A stretch of 64,000 nt of DNA from Elephas maximus indicus. Taxonomy: Eukaryota; Chordata; Mammalia; Proboscidea; Elephantidae. The position numbers and the translations under genes were made by a program. Below the pieces are notes generated by a model, which ran no database searches, was not told the origin of the DNA, and saw only the letters and a program-made list of their open reading frames with translations. Below are positions 1 to 11,921 of this stretch, one piece after another (within the stretch, counting starts at the first letter, position 1; the number at the start of each line of letters is the position of its first letter). The DNA lies in the NCBI RefSeq assembly GCF_024166365.1, contig NC_064830.1, positions 89,458,968 to 89,522,967 of the forward strand, written 5' to 3'.

Positions 1-1642
1 TAGTATAAACACAGCAAAAATATGTCTATTAAGGCACAAACTGTTCCTCAAGAGAATGAATAGGAAATCTAATGTTGTTCTATTTTGTGGAATCATAGCT
101 CAAACTTTAGACACTTACCTGGTTATGATAGTTATAACTTTGCTAAGTTTACCAACAAGAACTTCTAATTTAAGAGTTTCAATATCTAAACCTATTAGTT
201 AGATAGTTTAGGAGAAAGGAAAATGGTTTCTTATATCCAGAAAGTAGGACCTTAAGACATCAGCAATGTTCCCATGTTAAATCCATAGTTCTTTTTTTGT
301 TTACTCAGTCTTATGGAGTTAATTTCTGTTCGATGTGATCCTGGGTCAGTCACAGTCTGTGAACCCATCAGCTTCTGCATAGGAGTTCTGGAAATTTTGT
401 TCAGTCTAGTTGCAGCCCTTTTCACAAGTTCAATGTAGTCCATTTTTTTGATCAAAAGTTTTCAGCAAATCAGCAAAGTAAAAACTTATCTGTGGATGAC
501 AAAACTTAATATGGCCATCATTAATTTATATAAATAATACTCTTATAGTGAAAGACCTGATAGAAATTGATTACAAGCATAACATAAATGCCAAATAAAA
601 TCAATTAAAAAAAACTTTAGATAAAAAAATTTCTAAATATAACCATGAACCATATTTTAAGGAGTTTCAGTTACAATACATAATGATATTGATACATAAT
701 ACCATATAGTCAGAATATACTAAGATTACCAAATCTCTAAATACCTGAATAGTAATTAAAAAAAAATTCATAGGTAAGTGTGAATTCCCAATCAAACCAT
801 TGGCTTTGATAAAGTTGGAAACAAGTTAGCAATTAAGAAATAATAATATTATCATATAATATGTGTTTGCTATATAATATTAGGCAAAAACACAAGAGGA
901 AATACTAACATATAAAATTTTAATCCAAAGACAATCAGGCATTTCTCTTGATTTTGACAACACATTTCATGTAATTTATTAAATAAAACTTTTTAGCACT
1001 TTTTCCTTATAGAAATTTTTCTTGTGGCTTTCCATGAAGTTTCAAAGTTGTTAGGAGTTTATTATATGTCACTGAGAAATAATATTTAAGTTATCTAACC
1101 AAAAATCTTAACGATAAAAACCTTAGATTTTTTAAATTTTCCTAAAGCCATATGGCTTGATTTTCAACTCAAGATTCTTAGTCTAATGAGAGACCGAACA
1201 TTTGTCTTTGAGGCAGGTAACACAAAGAAAAAATTAACCCTTTAACTCAGAAACCAAATAAAATTTTGTTATTTTAACAGCAAGACACCCAATTCTTTGT
1301 TTTATATTTTATTTAGTGTTAAAACTCCTAAAAATCTCATAAATTAAACCATTAAACTTTAGTCAGACAGATAAAACTTTTGACCATATCAAATGTATTT
1401 CTTTTTAATAAACCTCTTAAACATTGTCTTTGTTGCTTACCCCTTATAGTACATTCTTTTAAAATGGCAAAGATGAACACACTCATTAGCAGACTTACAT
1501 ATATGTGTACATATATATATACACACATATCCTTTCTCTTGTGACATAAAACAAAACTATATAAGCTTAAATTATGACAAATATCTATTAACTCAATTTA
1601 ACATCAATAAAAAACAAACAAAAAAAATCAATAAGTTACCTA
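1..1642. other. AT-rich stretch without recognised gene
   Basis: I see no splice-framed coding exon, RNA gene or clear repeat family here. The sequence is strongly AT-rich, with an alternating TA/CA tract near 1498-1540. A 67-codon open frame on the minus strand (252-455) has no family signature I recognise and is short enough to be chance. Some of this may be decayed retroelement sequence. Confidence 0.5.
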
Positions 1643-4150
1643 AATGCTGCAGCTGTTTTTGAATGATCTTCAGCAAAATTTTGCTTGTGTATGATATTAA
1701 CGATATTGTTCTATAATTTCCACATTCGGTTGGATCACCTTTCTTGGGGATAGGCATAAATATGGATCTCTTCCAGTCAGTTGGCCAGGAAGCTGTCTTC
1801 CATATTTCTTGGCATAGACAAGTGAACACCTCCAGCACTGCATCTGCTTGTTGAAACATCTCAATTGATATTCCGTCAATTCCTGGAGCCTTGTTTTTCA
1901 CCAATGCCTTCAGAGCAGCTTGGACTTCTTCCTTCAGTACCATTGGTTCCCGATCATATGCCACCTCTTGAAATGGTTGAATATCGACTAATTCTTTTTG
2001 GTATAATGACTCCATGTGTTCCTTCCATCTTCTTTTGATGCTTCCTGCATCGTTTAATATTTTCCCCATGGAATCCTTCACTATTGCAACTCCAGGCTTG
2101 AATTTTTTCTTCAGTTCTTTCAGCTTGAGAAATGTCAAGTGTGTTCTTCCCTTTTGGTTTTCCATCTCCAGCTCTGTGCACATGTCATTGTAATACTTTA
2201 CTTTGTCTTCTCGAGAGGCCCTTTAAAATCTTCTGTTCAGTTCTTTTACTTCATCAATTCTTCCTTTTGCTTTAGCTGCTCAAAGCTCAAGAGCAAGTTT
2301 CAGAGTCTCCTCTGACATCCATCTTGGTCTTTTCTTTCTTTTCTGCCTTTTCAGTGACCTCTTGCTTTCTTCATGGATGATGTCCTTGATGTCACTCCAC
2401 AACTCATCTGGTCTTTTGTCACTAGTGTTCAAAGCGTCAAATCTATTCTTCAGATGGTCTCTAAAATCAGGTGAGATATACTCAAGGTCATATTTTGGCT
2501 GTCATGGACTTCCTCTGATTTTCTTCAGTTTCAGCTTGAACTTGCATATGAGCAATTGATGGTCTGTTCCACAGTTGGCCCCTGGCCTTGTTCTGACTGA
2601 TGATATTGAGCTTTTCCATTGTCTCTTTCCACAGATGTAGTCAGTTTGATTTCTGTGTGTTCCATCTGGCGAGGTCCATGTGTATAGTCGCCGTTTATAT
2701 TGGTGAAAGAAGGTATTTGCAATGAAGAAGTCGTTGGTCTTGCAAAATTCTATCGTTCAATCTCTGGCATTGTTTCTATCACCAAGGCCATATTTTCCAA
2801 CTACTACTGATCCTTCTTCTTTGTTTCCAACTTTTGCATTCCAATCTCCAGTAATTATCAATGTATCTTGACTGCATGTTCAATCAATTTCAGACTGTAG
2901 CAGCTGATAAAATTCAAAAACGGCTGCAGCAGTATATCAACAGGGAACTGCCAGAAATTCAGGCTGGTTTCAGAAGAGGACATGGAACCAGGGATATCAT
3001 TGCTGATGTCAGACGGATCTTGGCAGGAAGCAGAGAATACCGGAACGATGTTTACCTGTGTTTTATTGACTATGCAAAGGCATTTGACTGTGTGGATCAT
3101 AACAAACTATGGATAACACTGCGAAGAATGGGAATTCCAGAACACTTGATTGTGCTCATGAGGAACCTTTACATGGATCAAGAGACAGTTGTTCAGACAG
3201 AACAAGGGGATACTGATTGGTTTAAAGTCAGGAAAGGTGTGCGTCAGGGTTGTATTCTATCACCATACCTATTCAATCTGTATGCCGAGCAAATAATCCT
3301 AGAAGCTGGACTATATGAAGAAGAACGGGGCATCAGGATTGGAGGAAGACTCATTAACAACCTGCGTTATGCAGATGAAACAACCTTGCTTGCTGAAAGT
3401 GAAGAGGGCTTGAAGCACTTACTAATGAAGATCAAAGACCACAGCCTTCAGTGTGGATTACACCTAAAAGAAAACAAAAATCCTCACAACTGGACCAATG
3501 AGCAACATCATGATAAACAGAGAAAAGACTGAAGTTGTCAAGGATTTCATTTTACTTGGATCCACAATCAACAGCCATAGAGGCAGCAGCCAAGAAATCA
3601 AAAGACGCATTGCATTGGGCAAATCTGCTGCAAAGGACCTCTTCAAAGTGTTGAAGAACAAAGATGTCATCCTGAAGACTAAGGTGTGCCTGACTCAAAC
3701 CATGGTATTTTCAATCACATCATATGCATGTGAAAGCTGGACAACGAATAAGGAAGACCGAAGAAGAGTTGACGCCTTTGAATTGTGGTGTTGGCGAAGA
3801 ATATTGAATATACCATGGACTGCCAGAAGAACAAACAAATCTGTTTTGGAAGAAGTGCGGCCAGAATGCTCCTTAGAGGCAAAGATGGGGAGATTGGGTC
3901 TTACATACTTTGGACATGCTGTCAGGAGGGATGAGTCCCTGGAGAAGGACATCATGCTTGGCAAAGTACAGGGTCAGCGGAAAAAAGGAAGACCCTCAAC
4001 AAGGTGGATTGACACAGTGGCTGCAACAACGAGCTCAAGCATAACAATGATTGTAAGGATGGCGCAGGACCGGGCAATGTTTCATTCTGTTGTGCATAGG
4101 GTCGCTATGAGTCAGAGCTGACTCCATGGCACCTAATTACAACAACAATG
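1643..4150 (+). mobile_element. RTE/BovB-like LINE copy A, with 5' inversion
   Basis: This RTE-clade LINE is in two head-to-head parts. From 2902 down to 1643 the minus strand reads the end of the endonuclease domain and the first half of the reverse transcriptase. From 2903 onward the plus strand reads the rest of the RT and the C-terminal region to the 3' end (about 4100-4150, ending in a CAACAACAA-type tail). The two parts meet at the same point of the element (the LLKIIQK/LQQY region) with about 25 nt shared, as expected for twin-primed target-primed reverse transcription. The 5' end is truncated within the endonuclease. Confidence 0.88.
2903..4121 (+). pseudogene. Defective RTE reverse transcriptase (3' half, copy A)
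   Basis: The plus strand encodes RT palm motifs: motif A FIDYAKAFDCVDHNKLW near 3062-3112, motif B GVRQGCILSPYLFNLYAEQ near 3236-3292, and motif C written YADE where the active enzyme has YADD (3367-3378). A 5-nt deletion near 3462 shifts the frame, so the RT frame stops at 3530. The C-terminal region (WCWRRILNIPWTARRTN and following) continues in another frame from 3498 to 4121. The product would be inactive both by frameshift and by loss of the second catalytic aspartate. Copy C carries the same two defects. Confidence 0.85.
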
Positions 4151-4842
4151 TACCATAAAACGTAACTGTTGTTGAAAGTCTGTTTAAACCTTCTAAGTAT
4201 GAGACTGTTTTGACTACCATGGCGGTATAATAAATTCTAAAATCAGGTAATATGAGGCCTTCCACTTTGTTCTTCTTCAGTTATGTTTTACTTATCTGGG
4301 ACCTCTTCGCTTTTTGATTTGTTTCTCCACCTCATTAAAAAATGCCGTTGGAATTTGGATCAGGATTGCATTGTTTCTGTAGATCACCTTGGGTAGAATT
4401 GACATTTTCACAATGTTGAGTCTTGAGCAAGGTGTATTTTTCCACTTATGCAGTTCTCTTGGTTTCTTGCAGTAGTGTCTTGTAGTTTTCCTTGTATTGG
4501 TCTTTTACATCTCTGGTTAGATTTATTCCAAAGTATTTTATCTTCTTGGGGACTATTGTAAATGGTATTGATTTTTGTATGTTTATCTTGTACCCTGTTA
4601 TTTTGCTGAAATCTTCTATTAGTTCCAGTAATTTTCTTGTGGATTCTTTGGGGTTTTCTGTCTATTAGGTCATATCATCTGTGAATAGGGGTACTTTGAC
4701 TTCTTTCTTACCAATTTGGATGCCCTTAATTTCTTTTTCTTGCCTTATTGTGCTGGCTAGGACCTCCAGCACAATGTTGAATAAGAGTGGTGATAAAGGG
4801 CATCCTTTCATTGGTACGTTTGAGTCCATTTTGTGACTAATT
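4151..4842 (-). mobile_element. L1 ORF2 fragment (RT region)
   Basis: Read on the minus strand this matches the L1 ORF2 reverse transcriptase segment. It includes a block like [16 protein letters not shown] followed by [13 protein letters not shown], the degenerate YADD-type box near 4665-4690. Stops and small indels interrupt it. It is bounded on the left by RTE copy A and on the right by another RTE piece, so it is a remnant broken by later insertions. Confidence 0.8.
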
Positions 4843-5640
4843 TCGTTGAGGGTTTACCTTGTATTTTGCTGGCCCTCAACTTTACCAATCATGATGTCCT
4901 ATTCTAGTGATTGGTCTTTCATGATGACATGTCCAAAGTAAGTGAGCCAAAGTCTTGTCATTCTTGCTTCTAAGAAATATTCTGATTGTATTTCTTCTAA
5001 GACTGATTTGTTCATTCTTCTGGCAATCCAGGGTATATGCAATATCCTTTTGCAAATAACACAATTTGAAGGCATTAATTCTGCTTTCTTTTTTCACTAT
5101 CCAGCTTTCGCATGCATATGAGGTGATTGAAAAGACCCTGATTTGGGTCAGGTGCACCTTAGTCATCAAAGTGACATCTTTGCTTTTTAAAAATTTAAAG
5201 AGATCTTTCACAGTAGATTTGCCCAATGCAAATAAGTTGTTTCATTTCTTCACTGCTGCTTCCATGGACATTGGTTGTTGATCCAAGTAGAATGAAGTCT
5301 TTAATAACTTCAATTTCTTCATTTATCATGAAGTTGTTTATCAATATACTTGTGAGAATTCTCATTTTCTCCACTTTCAGGTGTGATCCATTCTGAAGGC
5401 TGTAGTCTTTGTTCTTCATCAGTAAGTGCTTCAAGTCATCTTCATTTTCAGCAAGCAAGGTTGTGTTATCTGCGTATCAGAGGCTGTTAATGAGTTTTCC
5501 TCCAATCCTAATGCCATTCTTCTTCATATAGTTTGGTTTCTTGAATTATTTGTTAAGCATACAGATTGAATAAGTAAGGTGAGAGGAAACAGCACTGCCT
5601 TGGCTATAGTACTAATCTAGGTGTTGCTATGAAGGTATTT
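4843..5640 (-). mobile_element. RTE LINE fragment, truncated at both ends
   Basis: The minus strand encodes the RTE C-terminal half: KDLFKFLKSKDVTL, VFSITSYACESW, and a preceding decayed RT box with YADN (about 5462-5480). The last 250 or so bases of the element are missing, so this is not a simple 5'-truncated insertion; either a deletion or recombination removed the 3' end. Divergence is higher than in copies A and C. Confidence 0.78.
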
Positions 5641-5945
5641 TGTAAATGTGATTAACATTTACAATCAATTGACTTTAAATAAAGGAGATTATCCTGAATA
5701 ATCTGAGTGGGCTTCATCCAATCAGTCAAAAGGCCTTGAAAGCATAACCGAGATTTCCCTGAGGACTGCAGCATCACCTCTTGCCCAGGAGTTTCCAGAC
5801 TGCTGGCCTGCCTTACAAATTTAGGACTTATTTAGCCAGCCCTCAGAAGTGCATAAGTCAATTCCTTGCAAGCAATATGGAGACAAACAAATGATTTTCT
5901 GTTGATTATATTTCTCTGGTAGAGCCCTGATTGATGCAGCAGGTA
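5641..5945 (+). repeat. Old mammalian LTR-like remnant
   Basis: The segment from a GATTATCCTGAATAATCTGA block through a CATCCAATCAGTCAAAAGGCC block to TCTCTGGTAGAGCCCTGATT resembles an ancient mammalian-wide LTR class. I recognise the pattern but cannot assign a subfamily, and no target duplication is visible. Confidence 0.45.
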
Positions 5946-5959
5946 ACTTTACTTCTCAT

Positions 5960-7025
5960 TTAACTGAATGCAGTGCAATGGGTTTCTCTTATATATGGCT
6001 TTTCTGGCCCTGAGTTTGTAATTCTGCTGAAAGTGATTAGGTTGGGCTACAGTCTGCCCTGTGATTGGTCTATTTTATTCACCTTGCAGGAATTGGTTGC
6101 TTTACTAGTTGGAAAGGTGGTGTGTAAAATCACCCAATAAGATTGAGCAACCTGTGGTCCACTGAGGGGATTGGTCAGTTCTTGGTCCTGTTGGGGTGGC
6201 CACACCATGGGATTGACAAGATATTTGCTTATGTAGACAGCCATCATCACAGAGGTTTTTAGAGAAGGGGAGGAGGAAATATCAAGAACAAGAAGAGACT
6301 TAAGTGGAAGTTTGGACCCGGAGTTCCTGTGAGGGAAACTCTTAAAGCAGCTGTAGTCAAGAGTCAAGGGTTGTAATACTGAAGATGGTGAGAGGCCTGG
6401 AAGGGGCCCAGTGGCAGAGCCAGTGGTTGAAAGGGCCTGGCACTGCATGTCTGAGATTGCCTGCACTGGATGGCTTGAATTACACAGCTGAGATGGCCTT
6501 CATGGCTACACAGGCAACTACACTAGCTATGAGCTGGGCCAGTTAGCAGAGGTGAGGCTTACAGTAGAGAGGCAGACAGTGGAGAGCTGGAGGCAGAGAG
6601 TCCACGAGCTCGGCCAGTTAGCAGTGGAGAGGCCTGAAGGCGGCTATAGAAAGCAGCTGAAAGAGTTGTCCTGGTTGGAGGCTATCCTGTACTGAAGAAG
6701 GAAGGGATGTGCTCCCCACTTTGGGGGGAGTAATCCTGACCTTGCCTGTGTGCTTCCTGATCCTGATCCCAAGTTGTAGCCTGTTACTTCCCTAATAAAC
6801 CACATAACTGTGAGTGTGAGTATGGTCTGTGAGTTCTGTGCGGCCATTGTAACTAATTCTTGAACCCAACAAGAAGTAGAGAGTGCCGTGGGGGGGAAGC
6901 TGGTGTCAGAAATGGTGAAAAATTGGAGAGTGGGAGTATGTTTGACCTCCACTTCACAGAAACCAACTTTGTGCTGATCCCGATTCTTATCCCTCAGGAA
7001 TTTAGGTGAGTCATTATGCCACGTT
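5960..7025 (+). mobile_element. ERVL-like LTR plus start of internal leader (copy 1)
   Basis: An LTR-like unit of roughly 900 bp has a polyadenylation signal (AATAAA near 6793), a GTGAGTTCTGTGCGGCC block, and then at 6901 TGGTGTCAGAAATGG. That last string has the form of a tRNA-Leu primer-binding site as used by ERVL elements. About 110 bp of leader follows (TTGGAGAGTGGGAGTATG, then a CTCCACTTCACAG block) before similarity to copies 2-4 is lost. No gag or pol is seen. The left boundary is uncertain. Confidence 0.65.
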
Positions 7026-8586
7026 ACACTGAACAGGTAAAGGTTAGATATTAATTCTCTTAAGTTATACTTCCCATACCCACCACTCCCCATACGAGCT
7101 AACCTATACCTTCACTCATCTTTATTTTTGTCCCTCCTTTCTTAAAGATTCCCTCCTCCAGCACCTGCATAAAACATCCTCCCTAATATCTTCTGAGGCC
7201 TTGTTCCATCAAGTATCTTCTCTTTCTGAATCTTCAGCTTCTTCCTCTACTCGAGCAACATCCTCTTCATCATATAAACATGCTCATGTCTTTCCTGTCC
7301 AAGAGGGGAGAAAAAAAGAAAATAACAAAACAAAACACAACAAAAACCTTCCTTCTCCTCATAACTATGACTTACCAGCTTATTTTCTAGCTTTCCAGAG
7401 CCAAACTTTTGAAATATTCAGTTCTGGATGCCTGTATTTCCTTACCTCCCGTTCTTTTCTTAACCTCCAATTCATTTCTTGGCCTGGCTTCAGCTTCCTC
7501 CAATCCACTGAAACTTTCTTTGTCACAATAGTTAATGATTTTATGATTGCCAAAGCCAGAGGAGACAGAAGTGTGTTCTTTTCTTGGTTTCTCAGTGGTA
7601 TTAACCACTCCTTGAAATTTCTCTCTTGTCTTCAAGAACATCATTCTTCCCCTGCCATATATTTATCTATTGGAAGAAGGGAGGGGAGAAGGTTGGGGTG
7701 GTGGCCAAGAGGACTTTAGCTTTATCTTTTTTTTTAAAAAAAAAAAAGCATTACTGTTCATTCCCTTTACCTTTCAGTCCATTCTCTACTTCTTTAGCTG
7801 ATTCCTCTTCTTTGGATCAGTCATCAAATGGTGGTATTACCCAATCCTCTGACTTCAGCCTTCTCATTTTGTATATCTGTAGTTTTCCTGGGTAACTTCT
7901 GCCACATCCATCATTTGAGCTTTACCAATGTGCTGATGACTTCTGAATCTGCAGCTCTATATTAAATCTGTATACTAAACTTTAGACACAAATATCCCTC
8001 TGCCTAATGTTGGAGCTTAACCAAGACGTACCACAGATACATCAAAACTTGACTGGTCGAAAAGCTAATTAGTTTTTTCTTTTGTATTCCCCATCTCAGA
8101 AAATGATATCCTTTTCTTCCAAGTTGCCCAAGAGACTGACATGGAGGTACTCCTAGACTCTCCCTCCCTCCCTCACCTCATGCATTCAGTTATCAAGTCA
8201 TTCTGAGTCTACTCACCACAATCTCTCAAAAATTTCCCTCCTCTCTTTATTACTGACTGTGTTCAAACGCTCATCCTCCCTAGACTAGGCTTAGTCTCTT
8301 AACTAGTTTCTTATCTCAACCTGCTTCACTTCTAGTCCATTCTCCCCACTTACACCACAAAAAATGATGCTTTCATATAAATCTTATCAATCCCCAGGTA
8401 GAAATTTTGATTCATTGGCTCCCCATAAGATAAGGTTTAAATTGTTTAGCATGACATTCATGACATCTTTCTATGGGGTTTCATCTCTTTTGACTAACTG
8501 TACTTTGTATTTAAGCTGTACTGAACCACTTGTAGTTTTCATAGCTTCCTATTTCTACATAAGATGGACTCTAGTACTGCTCCCCT
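7026..8586. repeat. Decayed ancient LINE-like sequence and unassigned DNA
   Basis: From about 7380 to 8570 the pyrimidine-rich text (for example CTTAGTCTCTTAACTAGTTTC, then CCCCATAAGATAAGG) looks like an old mammalian-wide LINE remnant of the same kind as 48400-50440. A T-run followed by an A-run sits at 7727-7747. The 172-codon plus frame at 7201-7719 crosses this repeat and has no recognisable domain, so I do not call a gene. Confidence 0.35.
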
Positions 8587-8620
8587 ACACACGTACACAC
8601 ACATGCACACACACACACAC
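8587..8620 (+). repeat. CA microsatellite
   Basis: Imperfect (CA)n tract, about 34 bp, interrupted by CGT and TG steps. Confidence 0.9.
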
Positions 8621-8633
8621 CTTCCTTCACCAA

Positions 8634-9024
8634 TGAAGGGGGAAACAAACTTTGCGAGGCTGAACATGGTTACCCTCATGCTTTCTGTTAGTTCACTGCA
8701 GTTTCTATTAGTTCACTGTGTTTTCCAAGCCTCTGTTATGTGACCTTGCTGAGGCAGTCTTATGTAACCCTCTGGCATGGAGCCGCCTTTGTCCTTGACC
8801 ACCACAAAATCTCTGCCCCCCTACTGCTGCGTGCAGAGAATTTCTTTGGTCCTGCAGCTGCCAGGGACCACTTGGCCTCAGTACGTAAGTCTCCCCTATA
8901 AAGGCTCCTTTACTGCCACACTGGAGTTACCCACCTCTTTCTTTGATCTCTCGGCACTCTCCAATTTTGGAGGCAAATTTCAAGGTACTGGTCCACGCCT
9001 GAACAACCAAATCTTAACCTGACA
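8634..9024 (+). mobile_element. Candidate solo LTR
   Basis: A 391-bp unit begins TGAAGGGG and ends CCTGACA, has a TATAAA box at 8897-8902, and is flanked by CACCAA (8628-8633) and CACCCA (9025-9030). The repeats are six bases with one mismatch. TG...CA ends, an internal TATA box and a short flanking repeat fit a solo LTR. A 6-bp duplication would suit a class II-type integrase. The mismatch and the lack of a second copy in the window keep this tentative. Confidence 0.45.
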
Positions 9025-9204
9025 CACCCAGGGAAAGTTGGTTATTTGCCCTCTTCTGGGCTCTCATAGCATCCTGTGAAAAAGACTTTTGTTATAGCCC
9101 CAATGAAACCCTTTATTTAGAAGAGAATAACCATGTCTTTAGTCTTTCTATTCCTAGCACAGAATGTTTGATAAATGTGTGATTAGCTCAGTGCAGCAAT
9201 TTTT

Positions 9205-10205
9205 AAACTTTTATTTATTTTTTATTGTGCTTTAAGTGAAAGTTTACAAATCAAGTCAGTCTCTCATACAAAAAGTTATACACACCTTGCTATGTACTCC
9301 TAGTTGCTCTCCCCCAATGAGACAGCATACTCCTCCTCTCTACCCTGTATTCTCCATGTCCTTTCATCCAACTCCTGTTCCCCTCTCCCTTCTCATCTAA
9401 CCTCCAGACAGGAGTTGCCCACATAGTCGCATATGTCTACTTCAGCCAAGAAGCTCACTCCTCACCAGTATCATTTTCTGTCTTATAGTCCAGTCTGATC
9501 CCTGTCTGAAGAGTTGGCTCTGGGAATGGTTCCAGTCTTTGGCTAACAAAGGGTTCGGGGACCATGACCTCTGGGGTCCCTCTAGTCTCAGTCATATCAT
9601 TAAGTCTGGTCTTTTTACAAGAATTTGAGACCTGCATCCCATTGTTCTCCTACTCCATCAGGGATTCTCTGTTGTGTTCCCTGTCAGGGAAGTCATCAGT
9701 TGTAGCTGGGCACCACCTAGTTCTTCTGGTCTCAGGCTGATGTGGTCCCTGGTTTATGTGGTCCTTTCTGCCTCTTGGGCTCATCTTTACCTTATGTCTT
9801 TGGTGTTTTTCATTTTCCTTTGCTCCAGGTGGGTTGAGACCAATTGATGCATCTTAGACGGCTGCTTGCTAGCGTTTAAGACTCCAGATGCCACTCACCA
9901 AAGTGAGATGCAGAACATTTTCTTAATACATTTTGTTATGCCAATTGACCTAGATGTCCCTTGAAAACATGGTCCCCAAATGCTGGCCCTGCTACTTTGG
10001 CCTTCAAAGCATTTGGTTGTATTCAGGAAACTTCTTTGCTTTTGGTTTAGTCCAGTTGTGCTGACCTCTCCTGTATTGTGTGTTGTCTTTCCCGTCACCT
10101 AAAATAGTTCTTGTCTACTATCTAATTAGTGAAAACCACTCTTCCTCCCTCCCTCCCCACCCTCGTAACCATCAAAGAATATTTTCTTCTGTGTAAATTT
10201 TTTTT
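9205..10205 (-). mobile_element. L1 3' UTR (lineage-specific L1)
   Basis: On the minus strand this ends with a CACTTAAAGCACAATAAAA-type terminus. It contains the same TATAGTCC, GTATCATTTTCTGTC and ACAGGGATCAGACTGG blocks as the plus-strand copy at 51665-52150. It is non-coding 3' UTR only, 5'-truncated relative to a full L1. Confidence 0.8.
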
Positions 10206-10375
10206 TAAGTAAGAGAAACTTTTCTTCAAATAAAATCTTCTGTAAAAGCTTAGTATGTAGAATAGACAAGAACCAGGAATCTTACCACTTCCTTCTGTCA
10301 CGGCAGCCTCTTAGGTGCTGGTGCCTTCACTGGGCACAGTGTGAAAATCACTCGTTTAGAAACATCCTGAAGTTG

Positions 10376-10772
10376 ACCAGATATCTGATCTTCATAACTG
10401 ATAGATTCAGTCGTAAAAAGGAATGAAGTACTGATACATGTTACAATGCGGATAGCTGTTGAAAACAAATGCTAAGTGAAAGAAGCTAGACAAAAATGCC
10501 ACATGTTCTATGATTCCACGTACATGAAATGTCCATAACAGGCAAATCTATAAAGACAGAAAGTAGATAAGTGGTTATCAGGGGCTTGGGGCAGAAGAAG
10601 ATAGAGAATGACTGCTTCATGGGTATGGGGTTTCTTTTTGAGGTGATGAAAGCGTTCTGGATTAGACAGTGGTAATGGTTGCATAATCCTGTGAATATGC
10701 TAAAAACCATTGAATTGTATATTTTAAAAGAATGAATTTAATGGTATAAGAATTACACCTCAAAATAAAAAT
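10376..10772 (+). mobile_element. Old L1M 3' end fragment
   Basis: This carries the mammalian L1M 3' UTR pattern: CTAAGTGAAAGAAGC, TAAGTGGTTATCAGGGGCT, GGGTTTCTTTTTGAGGTGATG, and a terminus like TTACACCTCAAAATAAAA. The same pattern recurs at 28362, 34015 and 55587. Confidence 0.75.
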
Positions 10773-11820
10773 TACAATGACATAATATTCCATTCTACAG
10801 AACTGATTGCTTGAGAGAGATTAAGGAATTACTATAAAAACGGGCTAGTCGTGAGTTTTTTTTCTATAATGCCAGTATTTCTTTATAAAGTTACATGCAT
10901 GTAACTGTTCTTTGTCTAACTGGGAAGAATGTGACTCTGACATTCCCTGTAACATGAATAAACCTTCTGGGAGCAATGAGTAACTCTTCCCTGCCAAAAA
11001 AGAAAAGAAAAGAAAAGAAAAAAAACCTATCAGAAGTTTTTAGGGCTGGGAACTAGAGTCCTAAGAATTATTTTAAAGAACCTTTATATCCTGGCCAAAT
11101 CTACTCAGTCACCGGAACTCTAACAATTGCCTTATGCTAATATTCTTCAACTTGTGAGAGAAATCTCCCCTCTCAGAATTTCCTATTTTGAGGCTGATGT
11201 TGGCAGAATATAGGGCTGTTGAGGGGGTGGTAGCCTCCTAAGGAAAGAATTCCAGTTCTAAGAGAGCTAAGCAAGGACACCAGGGCTTACAGGTAAAGGT
11301 GGGGAGGAACTGGGCTGGGGAAACAGGGCAGAGTCCTTAGACATAAAAAAAAATAAACTTAGGTTAAATTTTAGGAGTCAGGTAGGTTCTGGGAAAGAAT
11401 AAAGGGTAATAGCCCAGGCTACCCACATACAGCGAGTAGATTAACGTCAGAAGAGTGAGGTGACAGCCTTTTGGCAGAGAAGTGCTTTCTCAGTGGGAGG
11501 ACAAGCAGGGAGGAGAGCTTGAGAGTGGAACATCTGGGATTTTGGTAATAAGCTACAACTAGGCCTTGCCCTCAGCCTCAGAACTCCAGTTTAGGTAAAC
11601 ATTCTCTAGAACTATCCTTGAAAAAAGAGTTGGCGCAAGCCAGAATCTTATCTCCTCTTGAGAAAATATAAAAGCCCAGGATTCTTACATAGCACCTCTC
11701 TCTCTCATCCTCCCACTCTTCCCCAGATTTATGTCCAACAGACAGCCAGAGAAGAGATTCACATATCCATACCCAGAGTCAAAGGCGGATCCCAGCTGCA
11801 GACACCCACATACACACTAG
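10773..11820. other. Mostly unique sequence downstream of ZG16
   Basis: No exon or young repeat is visible. An (AAAAG)n tract lies at 10995-11026. This is the 3' flank of ZG16, towards the expected position of KIF22. Confidence 0.5.
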
Positions 11821-11835
11821 CTTTAGCCATGTTCT

Positions 11836-11841
11836 TTTATT
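11836..11841 (-). terminator. ZG16: ZG16 polyadenylation signal
   Basis: The minus strand reads AATAAA here, 81 bases past the ZG16 stop codon. It gives a short 3' UTR and is the first canonical hexamer after the stop. Confidence 0.8.
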
Positions 11842-11921
11842 GAGCCATTTGGATAGGGGTTAGTGGTAAGGGAATTCTCACACCTCCAACACAGTGCCCC
11901 TGCCAAGCAGAAAGCTGGGGC

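Noticed and set aside
252-455. 67-codon minus frame as a small gene
   Set aside because: AT-rich surroundings, no domain, no splice or promoter context; length within chance.
7201-7719. 172-codon plus frame as a coding gene
   Set aside because: It crosses old LINE-like repeat, is low in domain content, and has no splice support.
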